A stretch of DNA of 64,000 bases from Jonesia denitrificans DSM 20603 (GTDB taxonomy: Bacteria; Actinomycetota; Actinomycetes; Actinomycetales; Cellulomonadaceae), in the NCBI RefSeq assembly GCF_000024065.1, contig NC_013174.1:1984001-2048000 (forward strand), in the 5' to 3' direction. The position numbers were made by a program, and so were the translations under genes. The notes beneath the pieces are model-generated. The model was not told where the DNA came from. It was given only the letters and a program-made list of their open reading frames with translations, and ran no database searches. Shown here piece by piece: positions 36,145 through 44,937 of this stretch. Position 1 is the first letter of the stretch, and the number at the start of each line of letters is the position of its first letter.

Positions 36145-39100
36145 CTATGCGTCGCCGTTGAGAGCTCGGTAGAGGTAAGCAGCCACCCTATCTCCCGCGA
36201 ATCCATCATCATTTGGCGCGAAGGTGGCCTTTAGCTCACTGTAGCGCTCAGTAACCTTAAGATGTACAGAATTCTCAATAAATTCGAACAAATCGTCTTC
36301 ATCTGCGGACCAATCCGATGGCAGATAATCAAAATAGTCGAACAGACCCGGAGTCACATCAAAGTACTGACGCCAATCTGGCACATAGTGAAATATGGGT
36401 TTATCGAGAATTAAATAATCGAATCGAGCGCTACTGTAGTCCAAAACTGCCGAATCAGAGGCAGCCATAAGCGCATTCACTGAAGGATAATCAGTAACAT
36501 TTAGAATCCCGTCCGGCCACTGAAACTCACGGGCAGAGGCAGCCTGGGAAGGATGTCCTCTAAAAAGGAAAACCGCATTAGCAGGCAGTTTCCGTGAAAG
36601 CGCGAACCAGTCAAAAAAACTCGGCACGTTCGAACGCCAAGGGGATATAGCATCATAGTCACGCCATGTTGGCATATAAAGAATCACATGACTTGACTCC
36701 GAAATTCCCAACTCCTTCCGCGTGACAGATCTCATCGACTCAGCATTGACAATTAAGTCGTCATTCCGAGGATAACCTGTTTCGATAACTTCGTATTCGA
36801 GGGGAAACTGTTTTTTGTATAAATCTGTGGCAAAAGGACTCGGAGAAACCAAATGTGTCCAGTTTCTTCGTAAGTTGAGGTTCCTTTGTTTTTCCACATC
36901 ACAGACGCCTTGGGCAGACCATCGAGCAAGCCCCATCGTCTTGAACGGGTGACCATGATAGGTCTGAACAACCAACTGACCTACCTTGCGAATAAACCAC
37001 TGTGGGAGTTCATGGTTAACACACACCATTTTAGATGTTGTCAACGTCTCAGCCCATGCCTCCGTGCCCACGATCACGATCGAGTCACCTTGAGGAACAA
37101 ACCGCTGATCGGAGTCTACGCCCCATATGAAACGAAGAGTAGGGTCAATGTTCAGGAGAGAATTACGAATTGACAGTTGTGAGTCCGAAGCATCAGAGCC
37201 TTTTAAGCATTGGAAATAAATAGCCGACTCATCTAACTGACGGTCTCTAGCGCCGTCTATTGCTTGCCGCAAAGCAAAGGGCGATTGTAAAGAGGAGAAA
37301 GACGACGCCCTTATTTCGAATTGAATACCCTGCGAGGAATAACCGACAGAAACAACCCTGTCAGCAAGTAAAAATTCTTCGGGGAGTTGCAGATCATTAG
37401 CAATTCTAACAGTCACAAACTGGGAATCCTGATCATACCGCGATGCCACAATGTAGCGCCCCAACGGAAGATCGCGCAAGAGTGCCATAGGAACAGATAG
37501 GCAATTAACGTTGATTGAATCTAGCGCAGCAACTTTCTCTCCCGAGCTCCTGTCAAAAACGAAGAAATCCGCGTTTTTATTTTGCAAATAGACGTTTATA
37601 GCGTCAGTTGTTTTTTTAAAAGTTGTTACATGGTGGAAAAGAAATTGATCTGGAAAAGTGATCCCGCCACGCCCCGCATAAGATAAAATAGAACCATCTT
37701 CCCGATTTGCAATATCCGAAGAAACGAAAGGATCATACCTCCTTCCTTTTTCACTTTCCAAGTATATTTTGCTCGAGCTAGTGTGAGGAATCTTGACACG
37801 TACCTCAGTAAATCCATCAGCCGGTGTCGCCTGAAAGTTCAGGTCCAGTTCCCTTTCTCGATCCTTAAGGACAAGCCTCTGCGGAACAATGGAGTTCTTT
37901 AGCGCGAGTACGACTGAAGTCTCATTGCGGTCCTGAACAGCGTCAACAACAACCAAGGCGCGTTTGACAACCTCTATTCCAGTAAACCAGTCAGATTTCA
38001 CAGCAAGCGCGAGCGCCGTAAAACGATTTATCGGAACATAACGATCTTTCGGCGGCACCCCGCGAAGAGCCGGGCGGACATCAAATGTGGCATATGTGCG
38101 CCCTCTGACCATAAGGTTGACACCCAACTGCCACATTCCAACTCGATGTACTAGCTGAGCACCAAAAATGTCAAGGCTAAGCTCGACAGTCCAACCAGTA
38201 TTTATGCGGTTACAATAAGGGCTCTTTATAATGGAGTTTATTTTTTCGTTAGGCTTCCAATGAACTGGAACGGTTATGGATTCGCCATCACTAGCGTGCC
38301 GGAAGACTAAAAAAATCTCCGAATCTTCAGTGTTCAGTTCGATTTCATTAAGGAAGGCCCACCCTGAGATCTTCAGTTTCTCCCTGGATCTGTGGTATTC
38401 GTATATGCCTGCGTTGACCTCAGCCCGTTCTTCTGTGAAGACAACATCTCGCACAACCTCCCCAGAGTCAAGACGGGCACTTGGTTTGTAAACCGTTTCT
38501 TCGGCGTGAAAGACCATCGGAACCTGTGACGGCTTGTCCAATCCGTCCAGTAGCAACTGTTGGATCGCAGAGAGCTCGTTCGACGCTGCAAGTTCAGCAA
38601 ACAGCTGCAGTTGCGCCGGCACACTAGCCAAGGAACCAACATCTCTTCCAGCAAGCACAACGCGAATCAACTCCATAATGTATTCTGCAGTTCTACGATC
38701 TTGCCGAAGAGTTGCTTTTAAGTAATTCATCATGTGCCATTTTAGAAAAACTGTTTGCCAGGCTTCTAAATTTGATGGAGTTGATTCTTGAATCAAGTAC
38801 TGGACTGTAAGCTTTGATGCCTCAATACGCGCCTTCAGCATTTTTTCGGTAAAAAGGTTGCTGCTCAAAGAAGTTCCATCTTCTCTGATTTTCCAACAGT
38901 ATGTGGGTGTGGTTATTACGTCAAAGCTTTTTGCCTTTGTAAAGATCTGGGTGATGAGCGGCTGGTCTTCGAATATGACACCTTCACGGAATTTGAAGTT
39001 ATTTTGATCCCAGAATGATTTTTTATATAGTTTATTCGGGGAGTAGAAGTCGCGTAGGATCTCCGGAAAATCGTCAATGCCAATTTTCAAACGTTCAGTG

Positions 39101-39570
39101 TCGTGAAGATTTCGCGACCACTTCGGCCAGATTTCCTGTTCTCCTTTGGTTCGATAGATCTGCCCGATGACAAAATCTGACCCTGTCTTTTCGAGTGTTT
39201 TTGCCATTATTGAGTAGGCATTATGAGGAATTGTGTCATCAGAGTCGACAAAAGTAATGAATCTCCCTCTCGCTAAGGAGAGGCCCCGGTTCCTCGTAGC
39301 TCCCAGCCCAGAGTTTTCTTGCGTGAAGATGCGCAGGCGAGGCTCTTTTTCAGCATACTGTTTGAGTAAATCAAATGATGTGTCGGTTGAACCATCGTCA
39401 ATTGCAATGATTTCTATATCTTTGAGACTTTGAGTAGCAATGCTGTCAAGACACTCATCAAGGTAATCCTGCACATTGAAGACCGGGATAATCACGCTAA
39501 CAAGTGGATCGCTCTTCCTCGTTGATCCGAAACTCGCAAACTTCTTTAGGATCGACTTCACTGATTTCAA
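36145..39570 (-). CDS. GT2 glycosyltransferase fused to TagF-like polymerase domain
   Basis: A 1141-residue protein. Residues about 22-330 are a family 2 glycosyltransferase (SVIIPVFNVQDYLDECLDSI, IDDGSTD, and the metal-binding FVDSDDTIP at 107-114). The middle, about 370-760, is beta-rich and unrecognised. The last 380 residues are a TagF-like domain with QTYHGHPFKTMGLARW, ILYMPTWRDYDA, FLFRGHPSQAAS and AVLDYSSARFDYLILDKPIF. It may glycosylate and polymerise, or link, teichoic acid units. TTG at 39570 follows an in-frame TGA, with GGAAGG 11 bases upstream. The DNA is visibly richer in A and T, with T and A runs, than its neighbours, which suggests later acquisition. Confidence 0.83.
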   Translation of the reverse strand: MKSVKSILKKFASFGSTRKSDPLVSVIIPVFNVQDYLDECLDSIATQSLKDIEIIAIDDGSTDTSFDLLKQYAEKEPRLRIFTQENSGLGATRNRGLSLARGRFITFVDSDDTIPHNAYSIMAKTLEKTGSDFVIGQIYRTKGEQEIWPKWSRNLHDTERLKIGIDDFPEILRDFYSPNKLYKKSFWDQNNFKFREGVIFEDQPLITQIFTKAKSFDVITTPTYCWKIREDGTSLSSNLFTEKMLKARIEASKLTVQYLIQESTPSNLEAWQTVFLKWHMMNYLKATLRQDRRTAEYIMELIRVVLAGRDVGSLASVPAQLQLFAELAASNELSAIQQLLLDGLDKPSQVPMVFHAEETVYKPSARLDSGEVVRDVVFTEERAEVNAGIYEYHRSREKLKISGWAFLNEIELNTEDSEIFLVFRHASDGESITVPVHWKPNEKINSIIKSPYCNRINTGWTVELSLDIFGAQLVHRVGMWQLGVNLMVRGRTYATFDVRPALRGVPPKDRYVPINRFTALALAVKSDWFTGIEVVKRALVVVDAVQDRNETSVVLALKNSIVPQRLVLKDRERELDLNFQATPADGFTEVRVKIPHTSSSKIYLESEKGRRYDPFVSSDIANREDGSILSYAGRGGITFPDQFLFHHVTTFKKTTDAINVYLQNKNADFFVFDRSSGEKVAALDSINVNCLSVPMALLRDLPLGRYIVASRYDQDSQFVTVRIANDLQLPEEFLLADRVVSVGYSSQGIQFEIRASSFSSLQSPFALRQAIDGARDRQLDESAIYFQCLKGSDASDSQLSIRNSLLNIDPTLRFIWGVDSDQRFVPQGDSIVIVGTEAWAETLTTSKMVCVNHELPQWFIRKVGQLVVQTYHGHPFKTMGLARWSAQGVCDVEKQRNLNLRRNWTHLVSPSPFATDLYKKQFPLEYEVIETGYPRNDDLIVNAESMRSVTRKELGISESSHVILYMPTWRDYDAISPWRSNVPSFFDWFALSRKLPANAVFLFRGHPSQAASAREFQWPDGILNVTDYPSVNALMAASDSAVLDYSSARFDYLILDKPIFHYVPDWRQYFDVTPGLFDYFDYLPSDWSADEDDLFEFIENSVHLKVTERYSELKATFAPNDDGFAGDRVAAYLYRALNGDA

Positions 39571-39597
39571 CGAGGTTCATACCTTCCGGGCCGTCAA

Positions 39598-40884
39598 CTA
39601 GTAGTTCGGATACACATAATAGAGGATGCTGCTGGGTGTTCTGTTCCGCTTGAGCACTCCGCGGGTGTTTTTGGGCAGGTTTCCTACAGTATTACCTTCG
39701 ATAACGGTCACTTTGCCGCCACCCACTGCTGTGACGATCCCCATGTGTGTGGCCCGTCCTGCCCCCATTGTGTCAATGAATGCGAGCGCTCCGACTTTGG
39801 GGGTCCGCTTCTTCGCGTACTTGTTGAGGAGATGTTGGTGAAGTGTATTGAAGTTTTTACGAACGGGTGTTACATGTGGATTGCCTGAGGCTGCTGCGCT
39901 CCATGACACGAAGTGTCCACACCAGTGGGTCGTGTACCCAGCCCAGTTGTTGAACTTGGTGTGTTGAACTGAGGCGCTGCCGGACCATTTCTTGGTGTAG
40001 CCCACCTGGGAGGTGGCTGCTGCTGCGACTTCCCCTGGTTTCCCTGTGGCGGTGACACCGGTCGCGTTCTTGGAGGTGCTTGATGAGTAGATTGTTCCTC
40101 GGCTGAACTGTTGAACACATCCGTTGTCGAGGAGACCACATTGCGCGTCCATGAGGGGCACCCCGTAGCGGCCTTTGGGTCCTCCTGCGTTGAGGTAGGC
40201 GCTGAGGATTTTACCGCGGATAACGTATGCGCTGCTTGCGCCTCCGACCGTGTTCCGCACGATCATCGCTTTGCTGTATCGCTGGTAGGCCACAGATTTG
40301 AGGTTTTTCACGTTCGCGGCGCGCCGCTGGCTTGCCGATAACCTTCCGAGGCTGCCTTTTTTCGTTCCAATATTGTGCTTGAGGATATTTTGTCGTTGAG
40401 TGAGGTTACGGTTCGCGGTGCTCACGGACACTGTGATAGCCGGCGAGATGATGTAGTTTCCCCCGCTTGCGGGGCGTACAGCGACGCGCACATGTCCGGA
40501 GCGGTCGGGGCGCCAGTCAACAGCATATTTGCCGGCTGTGTTGGTGCGTGACACGATCACTGATTTCCATGATCCGCCGGTTGGTTTGAACTGGACTCGC
40601 AGAAGTCCTTTGGGTACGACGCTTCCCCCTTGGGCGCGGGCTTGGGCGACGAGCCGGATTGATTCTCCGGTGCGTACGGCTCCTGTGGTGTGTTTGACGG
40701 TGACTGCTGCTTTTGCTGCTGTTGCCAGTGTGGATTGCACGCTGGTGGAGTGTGTGTGCGTTGCGGTCACTGCGGGCAGGCTGACTGTGCCGGCGTTGGC
40801 GTAGCTGGGCGCGGCCGCTCCTGCACTGGTGAGGGCGAGCGCGAAAGTCATGGTGAGTGATGTCCACCATCGAGTGTGTGTCAT
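39598..40884 (-). CDS. Secreted CHAP-domain protein, paralogue 1
   Basis: A 428-residue secreted protein. Order: signal peptide 1-30 (MTFALALTSAGAAAPSYANA), an Ig-like module (about 60-155, SIRLVAQARAQGGSVVPKG), an LGFP-like segment (GGPKGRYGVPLMDAQCGLLD, then GCVQQFSRGTIY) and a C-terminal CHAP domain. The likely catalytic Cys is in THWCGHFVSW and the His in RATHMGIVTA. CHAP enzymes are amidases or endopeptidases of peptidoglycan. ATG 40884 has GAGGAG 7 bases upstream. A paralogue lies 47 bases away on the same strand. Adjacent to teichoic acid genes, it probably acts on the wall of its own cell. Confidence 0.83.
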   Translation of the reverse strand: MTHTRWWTSLTMTFALALTSAGAAAPSYANAGTVSLPAVTATHTHSTSVQSTLATAAKAAVTVKHTTGAVRTGESIRLVAQARAQGGSVVPKGLLRVQFKPTGGSWKSVIVSRTNTAGKYAVDWRPDRSGHVRVAVRPASGGNYIISPAITVSVSTANRNLTQRQNILKHNIGTKKGSLGRLSASQRRAANVKNLKSVAYQRYSKAMIVRNTVGGASSAYVIRGKILSAYLNAGGPKGRYGVPLMDAQCGLLDNGCVQQFSRGTIYSSSTSKNATGVTATGKPGEVAAAATSQVGYTKKWSGSASVQHTKFNNWAGYTTHWCGHFVSWSAAASGNPHVTPVRKNFNTLHQHLLNKYAKKRTPKVGALAFIDTMGAGRATHMGIVTAVGGGKVTVIEGNTVGNLPKNTRGVLKRNRTPSSILYYVYPNY

Positions 40885-40931
40885 GGTGTTCTCCTCGTGC
40901 TGGGGTGGCGTATGGGGATGACGAGTAGTGG

Positions 40932-42212
40932 TTAGCTCAGGTAGATGTAGTAGCCAAGTGATGAGCGGGAGACCCAGCGTTGATTCACGCCGCGGTATCC
41001 GGCGGGGGACCCATACCCGGTGTTTCCGTCGAGGATGCGGACCCTGCTGCCTTTGACACCGGTCACTATGGCTGCGTGTGTGCGGTAACCGGACCCATTG
41101 AGGATGACGACAGCGCCCACTTTTGGGGTGCTCCCTGTTCGGTATGTCGATCCCATGGTCCTTTTGAACGTGGTGAAGTTACCAATGGTGGGGATGACGT
41201 TCCCGTGTCCGGCTGCGTTGGCTGCCCAGGATAGGTAGAGCGCACACCATGGTCTGGTGTCCCCTGCCCAGTTGTTGTATTTCGTTGTTTGAACAACTGG
41301 GTTGCTGAATCGTTTGCGGTAGCCAATTTGCGATGCGGCGGCGGCGATGATTTCGCCGTTGCGTCCCTTCGCGGTGACTGCAGTCGCTGATGTGGTGTTG
41401 TTGGCGTAGACGGTACGGCGGGAGAATCGTTGGACGCAGCCATCTTCGATGAGGGAGCATTGCGCGTCGAGAAGTGGGACGCCCCAGCTTCCTGCTGGTC
41501 CTCCTGCTTTGCGATACGCGGCGGCGATCTTTCCGTGCACAAACCATGATGTTTTTGCGCCGTTTCGAGTGGTTTCGACGATCATTCCTTTGCGGAAATC
41601 TCGATAACGAACTGAGGTCACCCCAGAGAGTCCAACCTTTTTCCGTGCTTTTGTGGAGAGCTTCTTTGTCCCTGTTGTCGCGGAACCCAGTGCACTGCTT
41701 CCTAGGGATGCGGTTCGTGACGGTAATGAGCGGGTTCCAGATTTCCGTCGAACAATGATCCCTTTGGAGACCACGCCCTTGCCCCCTGATACGGCGATTC
41801 GCCATTCGCCTGATTTGCTGGGGCGGAAGTATTGGGCAAAGGTGCCCTTGGAATTGGTGCGGACTGTTCGTTGCGTGACGAAGTTTCGTGTTCCTGCGGC
41901 GCGGTATTGGATCCGCACTGTCGCGACGACAGCTCGCCCATTAGATGCTTTGACTTTCCCAGAGATGCGCACGCTTTCGTTCTTTTTGAGGTGCTGCGAG
42001 TTCACCGCAATCCCCGCTTTTGCTGGTGTGAGCGCGGTGGAAAGTGCGTGCCCCTGCGTTGGCGGTGTGGAATGGGTGGTGGCTGCTGTGCGTGGTGCTG
42101 GGGCGAGGGTCGCTTGGGCCGCAACAGGGATGAGTGTGAAGGCAAGCACTGCTGAAAGGAGTGCGCTGATGAGTGCGCGCCGTTGTCGTTGTGTGATGAT
42201 GTGACGCGACAA
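40932..42212 (-). CDS. Secreted CHAP-domain protein, paralogue 2
   Basis: A 426-residue paralogue with the same order: signal peptide (ALISALLSAVLAFTLIPVAA), Ig-like module (SVRISGKVKASNGRAVVATV), LGFP-like region (GGPAGSWGVPLLDAQCSLIE, DGCVQRFSRRTVY) and CHAP domain. The Cys is in TRPWCALYLSW and the His in YRTHAAIVTG. The short Cys pair around DAQC and DGC is shared by both paralogues and could be a disulphide. The start is TTG at 42212, behind GAGGAGGG. The pair arose by tandem duplication, now well diverged, and may be cotranscribed. Confidence 0.83.
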   Translation of the reverse strand: MSRHIITQRQRRALISALLSAVLAFTLIPVAAQATLAPAPRTAATTHSTPPTQGHALSTALTPAKAGIAVNSQHLKKNESVRISGKVKASNGRAVVATVRIQYRAAGTRNFVTQRTVRTNSKGTFAQYFRPSKSGEWRIAVSGGKGVVSKGIIVRRKSGTRSLPSRTASLGSSALGSATTGTKKLSTKARKKVGLSGVTSVRYRDFRKGMIVETTRNGAKTSWFVHGKIAAAYRKAGGPAGSWGVPLLDAQCSLIEDGCVQRFSRRTVYANNTTSATAVTAKGRNGEIIAAAASQIGYRKRFSNPVVQTTKYNNWAGDTRPWCALYLSWAANAAGHGNVIPTIGNFTTFKRTMGSTYRTGSTPKVGAVVILNGSGYRTHAAIVTGVKGSRVRILDGNTGYGSPAGYRGVNQRWVSRSSLGYYIYLS

Positions 42213-42337
42213 CTGTGCCCTCCTCGTAAAGTAATGTACTAGTGCCGCACTCTATCGGCTCAGATGTTGCTCTGGGCCTGGCGCAAATGTTTTCACCCGC
42301 ACAGCACGTGGTGGTCACGTGGATTTGGAAGGCTTGA

Positions 42338-43453
42338 ATGAGTAACGCACACACCTCAACGTTGAGCGTGAACAGCACAAAGATCCGGGACCCGTATTTT
42401 GACAATGCCCGCGGGCTTCTCATCACTCTTGTCGTGGCGGGACACGCCCTACTTGAGATTGGTGGCGTGTATTCACGCTATCTCGCCGACTTTTTCTACA
42501 CCTTTCATATGCCCGCTTTCATCCTTATCGCTGGCTATTTTTCTCGATCCTATGCAGCGACTCCTGCACAAAATCGTCGGCTCATCAGTGGAATCGCTGC
42601 CCCCTATCTCATCTTTTTTGTTCTCCACGAGGTGTTCTCGACCTTCAAGCGTGGTTCGTTTGTTTTTCCTGATTTTTTCTCACCGCGGTGGACGTTGTGG
42701 TTCCTCATGGCGCTTTTTGTATGGCGACTACTCGTTCCCGTGTTCCGGCAATTGCGGTTCCCTTTGGCTTTCGCTATCGCCGTTGGGCTTTTCTCCCCCA
42801 TCTCTGACGCTTTGAGCGGGGAGTTTTCCACAGGGCGGATCCTGCAGTACCTTCCCTTTTTCATTGCTGGCACGTTGATCACCCCTGAGATGGTCTCCCG
42901 GTGGAAAACTCTGCTCTCACCTTTCACTCGGTCGCTCGGGGTCTTTGTGTTGCTTGGCCTTGCCATCATCAATACCTGGTTACTTCGGTCAGATGTTCTC
43001 ACTCACTCGATGCTCCTCAGTCGCTCCTCTTATGAAGCATTGGAGCAGAGCGTGCCGGAAGGAGTGTTCTGGCGCGCCGTGATCTTACTCATGGGTGTTG
43101 TCGGGACACTCGCGGGCCTTCTCATTACACCGCAGTCCCGGTCGTACTTATCAACCATGGGTGAGAAGTCGCTGTACATCTATCTTCTTCATGGCCTCGT
43201 CTTGTGGCCGCTGCGCTACACGGACATTGCGCCCGAGTGGCTGTCGACAGCCCCGGGAACCGTGGTGACCGCACTGGCCTGCGTGATCCTTGCCATGGCA
43301 CTGGCCTCTCCACCGGTCACGTCTCTGGTTCGACCGCTTGTTGAGCCGCGCATCGGCTGGCTCCTCACCCGCCCACACCCCACAGAACCACCTGCTCATC
43401 CTGCACCGGGCTCCCCCACTGCTGGCAGCACCGCCGCTGGGCATCGCCCCTGA
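42338..43453 (+). CDS. Acyltransferase family 3 membrane protein
   Basis: A 371-residue polytopic protein of the acyltransferase-3 (OatA/NolL) family, about ten spans. The N-terminal signature is RDPYFDNARGLLITLVVAGH, with the catalytic-type His in VVAGHALLE, followed by FYTFHMPAFILIAGYF. The end is Pro-rich (TRPHPTEPPAHPAPGSPT) and probably cytosolic. Such proteins move acetyl or similar groups to extracellular sugars or polymers, here plausibly teichoic acid or peptidoglycan. The ATG has GGAAGG 6 bases upstream. It is divergent from the CHAP gene and converges on modC with a 9-base gap. Confidence 0.85.
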   Translation: MSNAHTSTLSVNSTKIRDPYFDNARGLLITLVVAGHALLEIGGVYSRYLADFFYTFHMPAFILIAGYFSRSYAATPAQNRRLISGIAAPYLIFFVLHEVFSTFKRGSFVFPDFFSPRWTLWFLMALFVWRLLVPVFRQLRFPLAFAIAVGLFSPISDALSGEFSTGRILQYLPFFIAGTLITPEMVSRWKTLLSPFTRSLGVFVLLGLAIINTWLLRSDVLTHSMLLSRSSYEALEQSVPEGVFWRAVILLMGVVGTLAGLLITPQSRSYLSTMGEKSLYIYLLHGLVLWPLRYTDIAPEWLSTAPGTVVTALACVILAMALASPPVTSLVRPLVEPRIGWLLTRPHPTEPPAHPAPGSPTAGSTAAGHRP

Positions 43454-43462
43454 CGCTGACAG

Positions 43463-44122
43463 CTAGTTCATGTGATGAAGTGTGAGTACCCGGTCTGCGA
43501 GCGCGTCGATGTCGGCGGTGTTGTGGCTGACGAGGATGGTGGTTCGGTTGGTGAGGATCTCGGTGAGGAGTTCGCGGATGTCTGGGGCTGCGTGGGCGTC
43601 GAGGGATGCGGTGGGTTCATCGAGAAGGATGATGTGTGGGTCCGCGGCCAGTGTTCGGGCAATGTTGACTCGTTGAGCTTCGCCGCCTGAGAGTTGGTGG
43701 GCTCGCCGGTGGGCGAGGTGGGCTGCGTTGACTTCTGTGAGCCAGTGTCGTGCTGTGTCGTGGGCGGAGTGTCGGGGGTGCCCGTGGGCTCGTGGTCCGA
43801 AGGCGACGTTGTCGAGGACGGTGAGGTGGGGGAAGAGGTGGGTGTGTTGGGTGGCCAGGACGATTCCTCGTTGGTGTGCGGGGGTCCAGGTGGTGTTGTC
43901 AACGAGGGTGCGTCCGTTGAGGGTGATGTGTCCGGTGTCGGGGGCGAGTAGTCCGGCAATGACCTCGAGGGTGGTTGTTTTCCCTGATCCGTTAGGTCCA
44001 ACAAGTGCGAGGGTTTCGCCCTGGTGGACGTGAAGGTTGATGCTGACGGCTCGGGTGTTCACCGTTGCGGTGACGGTGAGGTGCGGTTGTTGGTGTTCCG
44101 TGGGGTGGGGGCTGGAAGTCAC
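43463..44122 (-). CDS. modC: Molybdate ABC transporter ATP-binding protein
   Basis: A 219-residue ABC ATPase: Walker A VGPNGSGKTTTLEVIAG, signature LSGGEAQRVNIART and Walker B IILLDEPTASLDA. At 219 residues it lacks the C-terminal TOBE domain found in the roughly 350-residue ModC of proteobacteria. The TOBE domain of this operon is instead in the regulator at 45737. It overlaps modB by 4 bases and is the last gene of the mod operon. Assignment to molybdate, not tungstate or sulphate, rests on the neighbours. Confidence 0.85.
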   Translation of the reverse strand: MTSSPHPTEHQQPHLTVTATVNTRAVSINLHVHQGETLALVGPNGSGKTTTLEVIAGLLAPDTGHITLNGRTLVDNTTWTPAHQRGIVLATQHTHLFPHLTVLDNVAFGPRAHGHPRHSAHDTARHWLTEVNAAHLAHRRAHQLSGGEAQRVNIARTLAADPHIILLDEPTASLDAHAAPDIRELLTEILTNRTTILVSHNTADIDALADRVLTLHHMN

Positions 44123-44937
44123 TGTGGTCGGCGTCCTTTGTAGGTGAGGACGACTCCTGCGAGAGCGAACGCGATGAGAAGGAGGGAGAGGGCGACTGCT
44201 GATGCGGCGTCGGTTTCGCGGACTAGGTAGATGTGGAGAGGCAGGGTTCGAGTGACTCCTTCGAGGCTTCCAGCGAAGGCGAGGGTGGCGCCGAACTCCC
44301 CCAGTGCGCGCGCAAAAACCAGGAGCGCCCCTGAGGCGATGGCGGGTGCGATCAGTGGCAGGGTGATTCGTGTGAGGACTGTGGTGGGTGGTGCTCCGAG
44401 TGTCGCGGCGACTCGGGTGTAGTGGGAGTGGTTGCTGCGCAGAGCCCCCTCGACGGTGATGACGAGGAATGGGAGGGCGACAAACGTTTGAGCCATGATG
44501 ACGGCCACTTCGGTGAAGGGGATGTGGATTCCGACAACGGCGAGGTGTTGGCCAACGAGTCCGCGTCTCCCAAAGGCGTAGAGGAGTCCGATTCCACCGA
44601 CGACGGGTGGCAGGACGAGGGGTACAAGCACGAGGGCACGCATGATACGGACGGTGTATGTGGTGAGTCGTGCGAAGAGGACTGCGAGGGGCAGGCCAAT
44701 AATGATGCTGAGCATGGTGGTGATACTTGCGGTTCGTAGGCTGAGGCCTAGGGCTGCGCGAGAGCTGTCAGAGGTGATGAGGGCCCAGTAGTTCGCCCAC
44801 TGTGCGCGGACAGCGAGCGCTACCAGGGGGGCGATGATGAGGGCGAGCGCTACGGTGGCGGGTATCCACAGCCACTGGGGCGCATCGGTTGTGACGGGAC
44901 CGGCTGTGGGGTGTCGGCGGTGGGTGAGGCGGGTCAT
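44119..44937 (-). CDS. modB: Molybdate ABC transporter permease
   Basis: A 272-residue inner-membrane permease with about six spans. It carries the ABC-coupling loop EGALRSNHSHYTRVAATLGA and the conserved RALGEFGATLAFAGSLEG, which is typical of ModB and CysT/W proteins. The N-terminal 20 residues are basic (TRLTHRRHPTAGP). It overlaps modA by 4 bases and modC by 4 bases. It would carry molybdate from ModA across the membrane. Confidence 0.9.
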   Translation of the reverse strand: MTRLTHRRHPTAGPVTTDAPQWLWIPATVALALIIAPLVALAVRAQWANYWALITSDSSRAALGLSLRTASITTMLSIIIGLPLAVLFARLTTYTVRIMRALVLVPLVLPPVVGGIGLLYAFGRRGLVGQHLAVVGIHIPFTEVAVIMAQTFVALPFLVITVEGALRSNHSHYTRVAATLGAPPTTVLTRITLPLIAPAIASGALLVFARALGEFGATLAFAGSLEGVTRTLPLHIYLVRETDAASAVALSLLLIAFALAGVVLTYKGRRPQ

